Shown one piece after another: positions 18,712 to 27,394 of a stretch of DNA of 64,000 bases (within the stretch, counting starts at the first letter, position 1; each line of letters begins with the position of its first letter). Below the pieces are notes generated by a model. That model saw only the letters and a list, made by a program, of their open reading frames with translations, was not told where the DNA came from and did no database searches. Origin of the DNA: Methanomassiliicoccaceae archaeon UBA370 (GTDB lineage Archaea > Thermoplasmatota > Thermoplasmata > Methanomassiliicoccales > Methanomethylophilaceae). Both the position numbers and the translations under genes were made by a program. Location of the stretch: NCBI GenBank assembly GCA_002505345.1, contig DAUY01000011.1:41981-105980 (forward strand), given 5' to 3'.

Positions 18712-18757
18712 ATCGTTCATCGGCCGTGGGACGCGGCCCTCCGGCTCCTGCGATGGA

Positions 18758-18786
18758 CTTATACTTCCGACTCCCATCAGGCCGTC
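18758..18786 (+). promoter_or_regulatory. thi operon promoter (TATA-like, probably leaderless)
   Basis: ACTTATACTT at 18757-18766 lies about 25 bases before the thiE ATG with no Shine-Dalgarno between, so transcription probably starts at the ATG. No TPP-riboswitch CUGAGA/ACCUGA pair is present in the 75-base gap after the thrS terminator, so control would have to be at transcription initiation. Confidence 0.5.
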
Positions 18787-19428
18787 ATGATCGATCTGTA
18801 TGTCGTGACCGATTCTTCGCTTTCGAGAGGAAGGACCGACGCCGAGGTTGCCAGGCTTGCGTACGAGGGCGGTGCCGAAACGGTTCAGCTCAGGATGAAA
18901 GGGGTCGACGGGCGCGCTATGCTCTCACAGGCGAAGGAGATAAGGAAGGTCGCTTACGAAATGGGCAGATTCTTCATTGTGAATGACAGGGTTGACATTG
19001 CCTTGGCCTCGGGCGCCGACGGCGTCCATCTGGGCCAGGACGATATGCCCCTTGACGATGCGAGACGCCTGATGGGCGATGATGCGCTCATCGGAATTTC
19101 CGTTTCGAACGTCCGCGAAGCGACGGAGGCGTACGAAGGCGGGGCGGACTATCTGGGGATAGGGCCCGTATTCACAACTTCGACGAAACCGGATGCGGGA
19201 ACAGCCGTAGGGCTCGACGCGATAATGAACATAAGGAGAGAGATCCCAGAGATCCCGTTGGTTGCCATCGGCGGTATAAACCGGGGCAACATAAAGGACG
19301 TCATGCTCGCCGGAGCCGACGCGGCGGCCGTTGTCTCGGCGGTCGTGGCGCAGGACGACGTAAGGGAGGCCGCCCACGACCTCAGGGACATGATATTGAA
19401 GGCCCGGCCCCACATCCCCCGTCGGTGA
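18787..19428 (+). CDS. thiE: thiamine-phosphate synthase ThiE
   Basis: 213-residue TIM barrel. It opens with LYVVTDSSL and has QLRMKG, NDRVDIALASGADGVHLGQDDMP, GISVSNVREA, YLGIGPVFTTSTKPDAG and a phosphate-binding GGINRGN. All the substrate-contacting motifs of ThiE are kept. It condenses HMP-PP with carboxythiazole or thiazole phosphate. First gene of the thiE-S-F-G-H-E2 operon, 59 bases before thiS. Confidence 0.93.
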   Translation: MIDLYVVTDSSLSRGRTDAEVARLAYEGGAETVQLRMKGVDGRAMLSQAKEIRKVAYEMGRFFIVNDRVDIALASGADGVHLGQDDMPLDDARRLMGDDALIGISVSNVREATEAYEGGADYLGIGPVFTTSTKPDAGTAVGLDAIMNIRREIPEIPLVAIGGINRGNIKDVMLAGADAAAVVSAVVAQDDVREAAHDLRDMILKARPHIPRR

Positions 19429-19487
19429 AATCCGTCGGACAAAGATATTGTAAGCCATCAGGTCATACGGCAACCGGAGGATTTCCA

Positions 19488-19682
19488 ATGAAAGCTAACG
19501 GAAAGGAGATGGAGGTCCGGGAGGGGACGACGTTACATGAATTCCTCGTCTCCGCCGGATACGACACGTCCAGGGTCGCGGTCGAACTGAACGGGTCCGT
19601 TTCTCCGAGAAATACTTACAAGAACATCGTACTGAAAGATACGGATTCGATGGAGATAGTCAGCTTCGTCGGGGGCGGATGA
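19488..19682 (+). CDS. thiS: sulfur carrier protein ThiS
   Basis: 64 residues with the ubiquitin-like pattern VREGTTLHEFL and the C-terminal Gly-Gly (VGGG) that is adenylated by ThiF and thiocarboxylated. ATG 19488 is chosen over an upstream in-frame codon because GGAGG lies 8 bases before it and the length fits the family. It donates sulfur to ThiG. Confidence 0.92.
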   Translation: MKANGKEMEVREGTTLHEFLVSAGYDTSRVAVELNGSVSPRNTYKNIVLKDTDSMEIVSFVGGG

Positions 19683-19683
19683 A

Positions 19684-20247
19684 TTGCCTTTGAGAGTTGG
19701 GATCGCCGGCCTCGGCGGTTTAGGGTCCAACGTGGCTGTCATGCTGGTGAGATCCGGTTTCAGAGACCTGGTGCTTGCCGATTTTGACAGGGTGGAAGAG
19801 TCCAACCTCAACCGTCAGGCGTACTTCAGGAGGCATCTCGGCATGAAGAAGACCGATGCCTGCGTTGAAATACTGAAGATGATCGACCCGGAGGCCGAGC
19901 CGGAAGCCCACGACGTACGCCTCGATGAGGAAAACATAGCCGGAGTGTTCGAGGGATGCAAGATAGTCTGCGAGGCGCTCGACACCGCAGATGCCAAGGC
20001 CATGCTTGTCAACACGGTGCTCACGAAGATGCCTGGCACATATTTGGTTTCAGGCTCAGGGATCTCCGGTTGGGACTCCCCGGACGGAATAAGGACAAAA
20101 CACGTGTTCGAAAAGCTTTACGTTTGCGGCGACGGCACATCCGACACCGGCGACATGCATGCGCCCAGAGTTGCCGTATGCGCCGGACACCAGGCAAACT
20201 TAATTCTGAGATTGATATACGGAATGGAAGATGAAAAAATTGAATGA
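19684..20247 (+). CDS. thiF: ThiF-type ThiS adenylyltransferase
   Basis: 187 residues, the short E1-like ThiF form. GIAGLGGLGSNVAV is the ATP loop, FDRVEESNLNRQAY the adenylation motif and DTADAKAM the following acidic segment. It lacks the C-terminal CxxC zinc pairs of longer MoeB/ThiF proteins, as in ThiF of many anaerobic bacteria. The start is TTG one base after the thiS stop. The 3' end overlaps thiG by 17 bases. Confidence 0.88.
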   Translation: MPLRVGIAGLGGLGSNVAVMLVRSGFRDLVLADFDRVEESNLNRQAYFRRHLGMKKTDACVEILKMIDPEAEPEAHDVRLDEENIAGVFEGCKIVCEALDTADAKAMLVNTVLTKMPGTYLVSGSGISGWDSPDGIRTKHVFEKLYVCGDGTSDTGDMHAPRVAVCAGHQANLILRLIYGMEDEKIE

Positions 20248-21013
20248 AGACCTGCTTGACATCGGAGGGAGGAAGTTCCGGTCCAGATTCATCCTTGGAT
20301 CGGGAAAGTTCAGCCTCGACATGACACGGACGGTGATAGAGAACGGGGGCGTCGAGATGGCGACCCTCGCGGTAAGGAGAGCGAACGCCGGAGGGATGGA
20401 GAACATACTGGACTACATGCCGCGGGGAGTGACGCTTCTGCCCAATACTTCCGGGGCCAGGAACGCCGACGAGGCTGTGCGCATTGCGGAGCTGGCAAGG
20501 GAGCTGGGATGCGGGGATTTCGTCAAGGTCGAGATAATCCGCGATTCGAAATACCTCCTGCCGGACAACACGGAGACGGTAAAAGCAGTGGGGCTGCTCA
20601 AGGCAAGGGACTTCATCGTCATGCCTTACATGATGCCGGACCTGTCGGCGGCAAGGGACATGGAGAATGCTGGTGCGGACGCCATAATGCCCCTGGGGGC
20701 CCCCATCGGAAGCAACAAGGGCCTTCTGACGAGAGATTTCATAAAGATACTGGTGGAAGAGATAGACCTCCCCATAATAGTGGACGCAGGGATCGGCAGG
20801 CCGTCACAGGCCTGCGAGGCCATGGAGATCGGGGCCGCCGCCATAATGGCGAACACCGCCATAGCCACCTCCAAAGACCCGGCGGCCATGTCCAGGGCGT
20901 TCAAGATGGCCATCGAGGCCGGTCGCCTGGCATATCTTTCCGGTCCGGGAAGGGTCCTTGAACACAGAGCCGAGGCCTCCAGTCCTCTGACCGGTTTCCT
21001 CGAGGACAGATGA
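20231..21013 (+). CDS. thiG: thiazole synthase ThiG
   Basis: 260-residue TIM barrel. FRSRFILGSGKF at the N-terminus, VKVEIIRDSKYLLPD with the Schiff-base lysine, MPLGAPIGSNKGL and IVDAGIGRPS phosphate-binding loops are diagnostic. It builds the thiazole from DXP, dehydroglycine and ThiS thiocarboxylate. Most archaea instead use Thi4-type enzymes, so this bacterial-type gene is notable. Confidence 0.94.
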   Translation: MKKLNEDLLDIGGRKFRSRFILGSGKFSLDMTRTVIENGGVEMATLAVRRANAGGMENILDYMPRGVTLLPNTSGARNADEAVRIAELARELGCGDFVKVEIIRDSKYLLPDNTETVKAVGLLKARDFIVMPYMMPDLSAARDMENAGADAIMPLGAPIGSNKGLLTRDFIKILVEEIDLPIIVDAGIGRPSQACEAMEIGAAAIMANTAIATSKDPAAMSRAFKMAIEAGRLAYLSGPGRVLEHRAEASSPLTGFLEDR

Positions 21014-21014
21014 G

Positions 21015-22163
21015 ATGAGAGATTTCACGGACGCAGAAGACTACGAAGAGGGAATGGAGCACATCGACCCTGATCTTATGACGGGGGTTCTCGAACGCGC
21101 CTCTGAGTACAGTCCCGACGATTACTCTGAAAGCGATGTCTTCAGAGCCCTCTCTTCGGACGGTATCGGCCCGGATGGTTTCGCAGCGCTCCTTTCGCCT
21201 GCGGCAGAGCCTTTGCTCGAGAAGATAGCCCGGAGGGCCAGGGAAGAGACGATGAAACATTTCGGAAACTCGGTAAGCATCTTCACTCCCCTCTACGCCT
21301 CCAATTACTGTTCGAACAGGTGCGTCTACTGCGGATTCAACAGCACAAACAACATAAAACGCGCCAAACTCGTCGGCGACGAGATAGATAAGGAGATGGA
21401 GGCCATAGCATGCACCGGCCTCAGGGAGATACTGCTTCTGACGGGAGAATCGCGTGTGCATTCGGACCCGGATTATGTCGCCGACCTGGTCGCGAGGGCC
21501 TCCAGGCATTTCTCCAATATAGGGCTGGAAGTCTACCCGATGAACACCTGCGAGTACCGCAGGATGCATGATATGGGCGCAGACTATGTCACCGTCTTCC
21601 AAGAGACGTACGATACCGCCGTCTACGGGAAGGTCCATCCCGGAGGCAGGAAGAGGATATTCTCCTACAGGTTCAATTCCCAGGAACGCGCCCTGATGGG
21701 AGGGATGCGCGGTGTAGGTTTCGCTCCGTTGCTGGGTCTTTCGGATTTCAGGAGGGACACGTTCGCCTGCGGCCTCCATGCGATGGAGATTCAGAGGAAA
21801 TACCCCCACGCAGAGATATCATTCTCCCTTCCGAGGTTCAGACCGTTCATCCACCACGAGGACGCGGATAACAGCGTCACGGAGTCCAAGCTTCTTCAGG
21901 TCGCCATGGCCTACCGCCTGTTCATGCCTTTTGCAGGGCAGACGATCTCCACCAGGGAGCGTCCCGGGTTCAGGGACAACATCGTCGGGATATGCGCCAC
22001 GAAGATGTCGGCCGGAGTCAGCGTGGGAATCGGAGAGCATTCGGGCACCGAGAGGGGGGACGCACAGTTCGACATATCCGACCCCAGAGACCTGGATGAG
22101 GTCGTCAAAGCATTGGTGGCCAACGGAAAACAGCCCGTTTTCAACGATTATGTGAAAGTCTGA
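21015..22163 (+). CDS. thiH: 2-iminoacetate synthase ThiH (radical SAM tyrosine lyase)
   Basis: 382 residues. The radical SAM CxxxCxxC is in NYCSNRCVYCGFN (near residue 97), followed by GESRVHSD, a BATS-like C-terminal domain and NTCEYR. It splits tyrosine to dehydroglycine and p-cresol for ThiG, which is oxygen-sensitive and so anaerobic. It starts immediately after the thiG stop. Confidence 0.94.
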   Translation: MRDFTDAEDYEEGMEHIDPDLMTGVLERASEYSPDDYSESDVFRALSSDGIGPDGFAALLSPAAEPLLEKIARRAREETMKHFGNSVSIFTPLYASNYCSNRCVYCGFNSTNNIKRAKLVGDEIDKEMEAIACTGLREILLLTGESRVHSDPDYVADLVARASRHFSNIGLEVYPMNTCEYRRMHDMGADYVTVFQETYDTAVYGKVHPGGRKRIFSYRFNSQERALMGGMRGVGFAPLLGLSDFRRDTFACGLHAMEIQRKYPHAEISFSLPRFRPFIHHEDADNSVTESKLLQVAMAYRLFMPFAGQTISTRERPGFRDNIVGICATKMSAGVSVGIGEHSGTERGDAQFDISDPRDLDEVVKALVANGKQPVFNDYVKV

Positions 22164-22176
22164 ATGAGGTGAGGCA

Positions 22177-22827
22177 ATGCAATCCAGAGCGAAGATCATC
22201 GCCGTGACCGACCGGAGAATAATGGCCAGGCCTTTCGCGGACCAGATCGCGGTTGTTGCCGAATCGGGGGTCGACATGATAATTCTGAGGGAGAAGGGCC
22301 TTCTCGAACCCGAGTACAGGTATCTGGCAACGGAGTGCCTGGCCATATGCACCGAGTACAGCATCCCCATGTGCGTCAACTCCTATGCGAAGACCGCGAG
22401 GGCCCTGAACATAGAGAACGTCCAGCTCCCTCTGGGCAAGATGCGCGAACTTAGGGAAAGGGATGGATTCTCGTCTGTCGGAGTTTCGGTCCATTCCGTC
22501 AAAGAGGCCAAAGAGGCCGAGGCCATGGGGGCCGATTATCTGATAGCGGGCCCTGTCTTCAAAACAAAATGCAAACCGGACGCCGTTCCCAAGGGGACGG
22601 GGCTCATAACCGACGTCTTGTCATCGGTGAGGATCCCGGTCTACGCCATAGGCGGCATAACTCCTTACAACATCGCCAAGGTCTCCGCGGAGGGGGCGTC
22701 GGGGGTCTGCATAAGGTCCCCGATGATGACCGACGAGAACCTCAAGGTCCTCGTGAGAGAGCTCAGGACCAATTTCGACGCAGGATCAGAGCATCTTAAG
22801 TTCGCCGGTGATCCTGTCCAGTACTGA
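22177..22827 (+). CDS. second ThiE/TenI-like protein
   Basis: 216-residue TIM barrel of the ThiE/TenI superfamily: IIAVTDRR, MIILREKGL, VNSYAKTARALNIENVQLPLG, GVSVHSVKEA, YLIAGPVFKTKCKPDAVPKG and AIGGITPYN. The pyrophosphate-binding Asn-Asp of true ThiE (NDR.D.A) is replaced by NSYAKTA, so it is more TenI-like, perhaps a thiazole tautomerase or a ThiE variant. Last gene of the thi operon. Its 3' end overlaps the convergent pth2 gene by 42 bases. Confidence 0.8.
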   Translation: MQSRAKIIAVTDRRIMARPFADQIAVVAESGVDMIILREKGLLEPEYRYLATECLAICTEYSIPMCVNSYAKTARALNIENVQLPLGKMRELRERDGFSSVGVSVHSVKEAKEAEAMGADYLIAGPVFKTKCKPDAVPKGTGLITDVLSSVRIPVYAIGGITPYNIAKVSAEGASGVCIRSPMMTDENLKVLVRELRTNFDAGSEHLKFAGDPVQY

Positions 22828-23157
22828 CACCTTCTCGGGCCCTATCCCGAGGCACGTTATCGAACCGGGCTCGATCTGAGTCCTTCCGGCATCGGTGATG
22901 AGGGAGCATGTTATGCCCAGGGCCTCCGCCAAGGACTTGAACTCGAAAAGCTCCCGTTCGGAGTCCACCCTCAGGACGACCTTGGCCTGACCGGAATCAT
23001 ACCAGGCGCTGAAGTTCGCGGCATCCTTCTTTTTAGACGCGAAGGCGCAGTTCACGGCCGCATGTGCGACCTGGGCTGCAATTTTTCCTTTGGTCATCTT
23101 TAGGTCGTTCCTCACAAGGACCACCAGTTTGCGGTCGTCCGGATCGCGTCCTGCCAT
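22786..23157 (-). CDS. pth2: peptidyl-tRNA hydrolase, archaeal/eukaryotic type Pth2
   Basis: 123 residues with KLVVLVRNDLKMTKGKIAAQVAHAA, the catalytic and RNA-binding face of Pth2, and ITDAGRTQIEPGS near the C-terminus. It frees peptides from prematurely dropped peptidyl-tRNAs. The Met at 23157 is chosen over a longer GTG/TTG-type frame because family length is about 115-125 residues. The 3' end overlaps the second thiE-like gene on the other strand. Confidence 0.93.
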   Translation of the reverse strand: MAGRDPDDRKLVVLVRNDLKMTKGKIAAQVAHAAVNCAFASKKKDAANFSAWYDSGQAKVVLRVDSERELFEFKSLAEALGITCSLITDAGRTQIEPGSITCLGIGPEKVSVLDRITGELKML

Positions 23158-23246
23158 ACGTCCGAACGTACGTCTAGATAGTATTTCAACTAAACCCAGA
23201 ACCAAGCGTCAATAACCCTTTTAACATACTCTGTGTTAGGCTAGAC
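23158..23246. promoter_or_regulatory. divergent promoter region, pth2 / hypothetical gene
   Basis: An 89-base divergent gap. TTTTAACATA around 23219-23228 lies about 22-27 bases before the plus-strand ATG at 23247, implying a leaderless transcript. A small palindrome AACGTACGTC near 23165 is close to the pth2 start. Confidence 0.4.
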
Positions 23247-23642
23247 ATGGCGATGATCAACATAGAGTACAGGCATTCCGCGGAACCCCCGGAGACCAGC
23301 ATCATCAGGAGGAAGACCGTAGAGGAGATGAAGAACTACCTCATGGGCCTCGTGGCGGAGATGCTTTTGGCCGATATTTCGGCGCAGTACGTCGATAACG
23401 CGTACGAGGGAAAGAACACTGTCGTGATAAACGGAAAGGACATCCATGACATCCTGAACGGACTACAGATCAGGATGCTCGATAGCGAGGATGCCTGCGA
23501 TTCCGGAAGGCCCTCGCTGATAAAGTTCGAAAGACCTGTCCTCGACTGGAAAAAAGAATTCGTAGAGGACATACCCGACGTCCTGATGAAGAACGCCATA
23601 TCGAAAGCCTATTCAGACGCCACGAAAGACAGGATAATGTGA
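23247..23642 (+). CDS. conserved hypothetical protein upstream of tgtA
   Basis: 131 residues, soluble and acidic, with two predicted helices (about 20-55) and a C-terminal helical tail. No domain was recognised. It is 4 bases before tgtA, so it is probably co-transcribed and translationally linked, hinting at tRNA modification or a neighbouring process. It has a TATA-like box 20-odd bases upstream. Confidence 0.65.
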   Translation: MAMINIEYRHSAEPPETSIIRRKTVEEMKNYLMGLVAEMLLADISAQYVDNAYEGKNTVVINGKDIHDILNGLQIRMLDSEDACDSGRPSLIKFERPVLDWKKEFVEDIPDVLMKNAISKAYSDATKDRIM

Positions 23643-23646
23643 GCGA

Positions 23647-25584
23647 ATGGCGAACTTCGAGCTTCTGAAAAGAGACGGCATGGCGCGGATATGCCGCTTC
23701 GAGACGTCTTCCGGTTCCATAGAAACACCGGCGCTCCTGCCTGTGGTCAATCCCAAGATCAACACGGTGCCTCCACGGGAGCTCCACGACGAGTTCGGCT
23801 TCGGGGCGCTGATAACCAACTCCTATATCATCAAGAACACGCCCGAACTGAAAGAGAGGGCACAGGCGGAAGGCCTCCACAAGATGCTGGATTTCGACGG
23901 CATCATCATGACCGACTCGGGGACGTTCCAGAGCCACATGTACGGAGAGGTCGATCTCACCAACCCGGAGATAATAGAATTCCAGAAGAGCATCGGGACC
24001 GACATCGGGACGGTGCTCGATATATTCACAGAGCCCGAATGGTCCAAGGAGAAAACCCGATGGGCCACCGAAGAGACCTTGAAGAGGACGGAGGAAGCGT
24101 GCGCGATGAAGGGCGAAATGCTTCTGAACGGAGTGATACAAGGCTCCATATACAATGACCTGAGGACATACTGCGCAGAGAAAATGGCCGAAATGGAAAT
24201 TGACGTCCACCCCATTGGAGGTGTCGTACCGCTGATGGAGCAATACCGCTACTCGGAACTGGTCGATGTCGTCATGAGCTCCAAGATGGGGCTCAGCCCT
24301 GCACGTCCGGTACATCTTTTCGGGGCCGGCCACCCCATGGTGCTGGCATTCGCCGCCCTGATGGGTTGCGACCTTTTCGATTCGGCCTCTTACGCCAAGT
24401 TCGCCAGGGACGACAGGCTGATGTTCGTGGACGGGACGTTCCGGCTACAGGAGATGCAGTCCTTGGACTGCGACTGCCCCGCATGCAGGGGGATCACCCT
24501 GGAAGCTCTGAAGAAGATGAAGAACCGCGACCGTGAATCGCTTATCGCCAGGCACAACCTCCACCAGATCAAGGAAGAGCTGGAGATAGTCAAGAGGTAC
24601 ATACGCGAAGGCAGGCTCTGGGAGCTTGCCGAGATCAGGTGCCGGGCACATCCCGCGATGCTGGACGGGCTCAGGAGGCTGGCGGAGTACCGCAGGTTCA
24701 TGGAGGCGTACGACCCGATAAGCAGGGAAGGCGCCCTTTTCTACACAGGTCCGGAGACATACAACCGCCCGGTGTTCCAGAGGTACGAGTCCAGACTGAT
24801 GACCAGATACGTCCCTCCTTCCAACAGGGTCATGCTCTTTCCCGACAACGGAGGAAAGCCGTACAGCCGTTCCTATGCCAATGAATTCGACATAGCCAGG
24901 CGCAACGGCTATACTCCCGTGGTGGTGACCTCGTTCGGGCCGGTCCCCGCGGAACTGGATGAACTTTATCCCATGTCGCAGTCGCTTTTCCCTTCGATAA
25001 CCGACAGAGATACCGACAGAAGGTCCATGGGCCTCACCATGGAGTTCCTGCAGAGATACGACTTCGAAGATACCGTAAAACTCGAGAACGTGGAAGACAC
25101 GGGCTCTTTGGAGTACGATGCCGACATGCTCAGGGCGTTGGCCGTATCCAGATATCAGTTCGGCATTATCGCCACCGAGGCGCTCTTCAGAGGCAAGGTC
25201 GAGCTCGTGAAGAGCAAGAACACGAACAAGATAAGGAACGTAATTTCGGACGGGGAGCATATCTTGTCTATGAGGGCCGGCGACGGAATGTACACCCTCA
25301 AAGCGGAGGGCGCGGCCAGGATCGCTGCGGCGGTCCCCGCCCCCTACATGAGGGTCGTGGTAAACGACGATTCCGTGCCATACGTCACCCAGGGGAGGAA
25401 CGCGTTCTGTCAGTTCGTCATAGACTGCGACCCGGGCATCAGGCCCATGGAGGAGGTTATCGTAACAGACAGGAACGACAGGGTGCTGGCCACCGGAAGG
25501 GCGATGATGACCCGAAAAGAAATGGGGTCATTCGGGAGAGGGGTCGCCGTCAAGGTCCGCAGCGGGACCTCTGACGAGCCCTGA
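23647..25584 (+). CDS. tgtA: archaeosine tRNA-guanine transglycosylase (arcTGT)
   Basis: 645 residues, the full-length archaeal form. The TIM barrel carries the catalytic Asp in MTDSGTFQSH and GGVVPLME. The zinc site is CDCPACRG plus a downstream His in RHNLHQ. C-terminal domains end in a PUA domain (residues about 570-645, DPGIRPMEEVIVTD). It inserts preQ0 at G15 of tRNA, the first step of archaeosine synthesis. The 3' end overlaps the convergent pcc1 gene by 57 bases. Confidence 0.95.
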   Translation: MANFELLKRDGMARICRFETSSGSIETPALLPVVNPKINTVPPRELHDEFGFGALITNSYIIKNTPELKERAQAEGLHKMLDFDGIIMTDSGTFQSHMYGEVDLTNPEIIEFQKSIGTDIGTVLDIFTEPEWSKEKTRWATEETLKRTEEACAMKGEMLLNGVIQGSIYNDLRTYCAEKMAEMEIDVHPIGGVVPLMEQYRYSELVDVVMSSKMGLSPARPVHLFGAGHPMVLAFAALMGCDLFDSASYAKFARDDRLMFVDGTFRLQEMQSLDCDCPACRGITLEALKKMKNRDRESLIARHNLHQIKEELEIVKRYIREGRLWELAEIRCRAHPAMLDGLRRLAEYRRFMEAYDPISREGALFYTGPETYNRPVFQRYESRLMTRYVPPSNRVMLFPDNGGKPYSRSYANEFDIARRNGYTPVVVTSFGPVPAELDELYPMSQSLFPSITDRDTDRRSMGLTMEFLQRYDFEDTVKLENVEDTGSLEYDADMLRALAVSRYQFGIIATEALFRGKVELVKSKNTNKIRNVISDGEHILSMRAGDGMYTLKAEGAARIAAAVPAPYMRVVVNDDSVPYVTQGRNAFCQFVIDCDPGIRPMEEVIVTDRNDRVLATGRAMMTRKEMGSFGRGVAVKVRSGTSDEP

Positions 25585-25791
25585 AGCCTCCTCGGCGATC
25601 TTCAGGCAGGCGAGGAGGTCGTCGGCCGTGTTCCTGAGCGAACCGGCCGACTTAGCCTCCATTTTGAAGTTTATGACGTTTTCCCGGACCTCCATTTCTA
25701 CGTACGTGCCGTTGTCCGGGTCCAGCGCGGCCGCCACGGCCGCCGCCGTCTCCGGGGATCCGTACTCGACCCTGAGGTCCAGGGTGTTCAT
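25528..25791 (-). CDS. pcc1: KEOPS complex subunit Pcc1
   Basis: 87 residues matching Pcc1 in size and fold pattern: a beta-alpha-beta-beta-alpha layout with ALDPDNGTYVEM, VINFKMEAKSAGSLRNTADDLLACL. It forms the dimer core of KEOPS, which makes t6A in ANN-decoding tRNAs. Its ATG overlaps the leuB stop by four bases (ATGA), making it the distal gene of the leucine operon. It also overlaps tgtA antisense. cgi121, another KEOPS gene, is 18 kb away. Confidence 0.85.
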   Translation of the reverse strand: MNTLDLRVEYGSPETAAAVAAALDPDNGTYVEMEVRENVINFKMEAKSAGSLRNTADDLLACLKIAEEASGLVRGPAADLDGDPSPE

Positions 25792-26915
25792 CTGCTCTTC
25801 CCTTCGCGGATCTTGTCTGCGATGGCCTTGCCTACCTGCTCGGTGGTCATTTTGCCGCCCAGGTCCGGAGTGGTCTTGTTCTCCCTGAGGCATTCGGTGA
25901 CCGCGTTGTGGATCAGCTTTCCCTCGCCGGGGTACCCCTGGTCCTCGAGCAGCATCTGGCCGGCCAGTATTGCCGCGATGGGGTTTGCTATGCCGCGTCC
26001 CGCGATGTCCGGAGCGGAGCCGTGGATGGGTTCGAACATGCTCAGCCCTTCGGGGTTGATGTTTCCGCTGCATCCCATTCCGAGTCCGCCCTGGAGCTGC
26101 GCTCCCAGGTCGGTCAGTATGTCGCCGAACAGGTTGGGCACGGCCACCGTGCCGAAGGTCTCGGGGCGTACGACCATCGCCATTGCCATGGCGTCGACGA
26201 ACATGAACTCCAGCTCAAGCCCGTACTGGTCTGCCTTCTCCCTGAAGATATCCCTCTGCATGCCGTACATGTGGGTGATGACGTTTGACTTGTCCACCAA
26301 TGTTATCTTGTCGTCCCCGCGGGCCATGGCGAACCTGCAAGCGTAGTCGGCGAAACGGGTTATCCCCTTCTTCGAGAGGAAACCTATCTCGAACGCGAAA
26401 TCGTCGTCGTTCGATGGGTCTGCCTTCATGTCCACCTCGAGCTCATAAAGCTCCCTTTTGACCTTCAGGCTCACGTTTTTCCCGCCGAACGAAGGTCCGA
26501 ACCTTCCTCCGGCGCCCATGTAGAAGTCCTCGGTATTCTCTCTGAGGAACGTCATGTTGAACGGCACTTCCCTTTTAAGGGGGACGAAGGGGAACCAGGA
26601 CGTCACGGGCCTCATGTTGATGTACTGGTCGAAAACGGCCCTCATCTTCAGGAGCACACCCTGTTCCAGTATTCCCGGGCGGACCTTGGGGTCGCCTATT
26701 GCCCCGAAGAATATCGCGTCCTTCTTCCTGAGACCGTCTATGTCCTCGTCTGTAAGGAGCTCCCCGGTCCTTAGGTACCTGTCCGCGCCTATGTCGAAGA
26801 GCTCGCCGTCGTAATCGAAAGTAGATATCTCGGCCACAGCGTCGAATACCTCGAGGCCCGCTTCGATGACCTCTTTTCCTATTCCGTCTCCGGGTATTAT
26901 GGCTAGATGTTTCAT
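25788..26915 (-). CDS. leuB: 3-isopropylmalate dehydrogenase LeuB
   Basis: 375-residue beta-decarboxylating dehydrogenase. N-terminal IPGDGIGKEV, LRENTEDFY, KSNV..., VDAMAM and PNLFGDILTDLGAQLQGGLGM are visible, with metal-binding Asp residues. Start ATG 26915 overlaps the leuD stop by four bases. The longer open frame upstream is antisense-free but lies inside leuD. The same fold serves homoisocitrate dehydrogenase (AksF) in coenzyme B synthesis. The leuA-C-D-B order favours leucine. Confidence 0.9.
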   Translation of the reverse strand: MKHLAIIPGDGIGKEVIEAGLEVFDAVAEISTFDYDGELFDIGADRYLRTGELLTDEDIDGLRKKDAIFFGAIGDPKVRPGILEQGVLLKMRAVFDQYINMRPVTSWFPFVPLKREVPFNMTFLRENTEDFYMGAGGRFGPSFGGKNVSLKVKRELYELEVDMKADPSNDDDFAFEIGFLSKKGITRFADYACRFAMARGDDKITLVDKSNVITHMYGMQRDIFREKADQYGLELEFMFVDAMAMAMVVRPETFGTVAVPNLFGDILTDLGAQLQGGLGMGCSGNINPEGLSMFEPIHGSAPDIAGRGIANPIAAILAGQMLLEDQGYPGEGKLIHNAVTECLRENKTTPDLGGKMTTEQVGKAIADKIREGKSR

Positions 26916-27394
26916 AGTCTTCCCTCCTTGACGAGATTCATGAGCCCGCCGGCCCTGACCATCTCGCTTATGAACGCAGGGTACTGGGGGAACTCGTATG
27001 TCTTGCCGTCCGCCCTCACCTCGCCCTTGTCGGGGTCCACCGATATGACGTCCCCTTCCGCGGCGTCGACCTTGCATTCGACCAGCAGGAGCCCTATGTT
27101 CATCGAGTTCCTGTAGAATATGCGTGCGAAGGACTCCGCAACTATGCATGAGAATCCCGCTTCGATCAGCGAGAGGGGGGCGTGTTCCCTTGAGGACCCG
27201 CATCCGAAGTTCTTTCCCGCGACGATGATGTCCCCCTTCTCCACCTGCTGGGCGAATCCGGGCCTTACCTTCTCGAATATGAAGTCGTTGAGGTGGTCCA
27301 GGTTCGCGGACACCAGGCGCTCGGCCGGTATTATCTGGTCCGTGTCGACGTTGTCGCCGAACCTCCATACTTTTCCTTGGATCTTGTCCATCAC
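26912..27394 (-). CDS. leuD: 3-isopropylmalate dehydratase small subunit LeuD
   Basis: 160 residues of the aconitase swivel domain: GDNVDTDQIIPAERL and GKNFGCGSSREHAPL with the substrate-recognition loop. It partners LeuC to isomerise isopropylmalate. Both ends overlap neighbours by four bases (leuC upstream, leuB downstream), so the three products are made together. A homoaconitase role cannot be ruled out. Confidence 0.92.
   Translation of the reverse strand: MMDKIQGKVWRFGDNVDTDQIIPAERLVSANLDHLNDFIFEKVRPGFAQQVEKGDIIVAGKNFGCGSSREHAPLSLIEAGFSCIVAESFARIFYRNSMNIGLLLVECKVDAAEGDVISVDPDKGEVRADGKTYEFPQYPAFISEMVRAGGLMNLVKEGRL

Noticed and set aside
18712..18786. TPP riboswitch before the thi operon
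   Set aside because: None of the conserved CUGAGA or ACCUGA motifs is present, and the gap is only about 75 bases.
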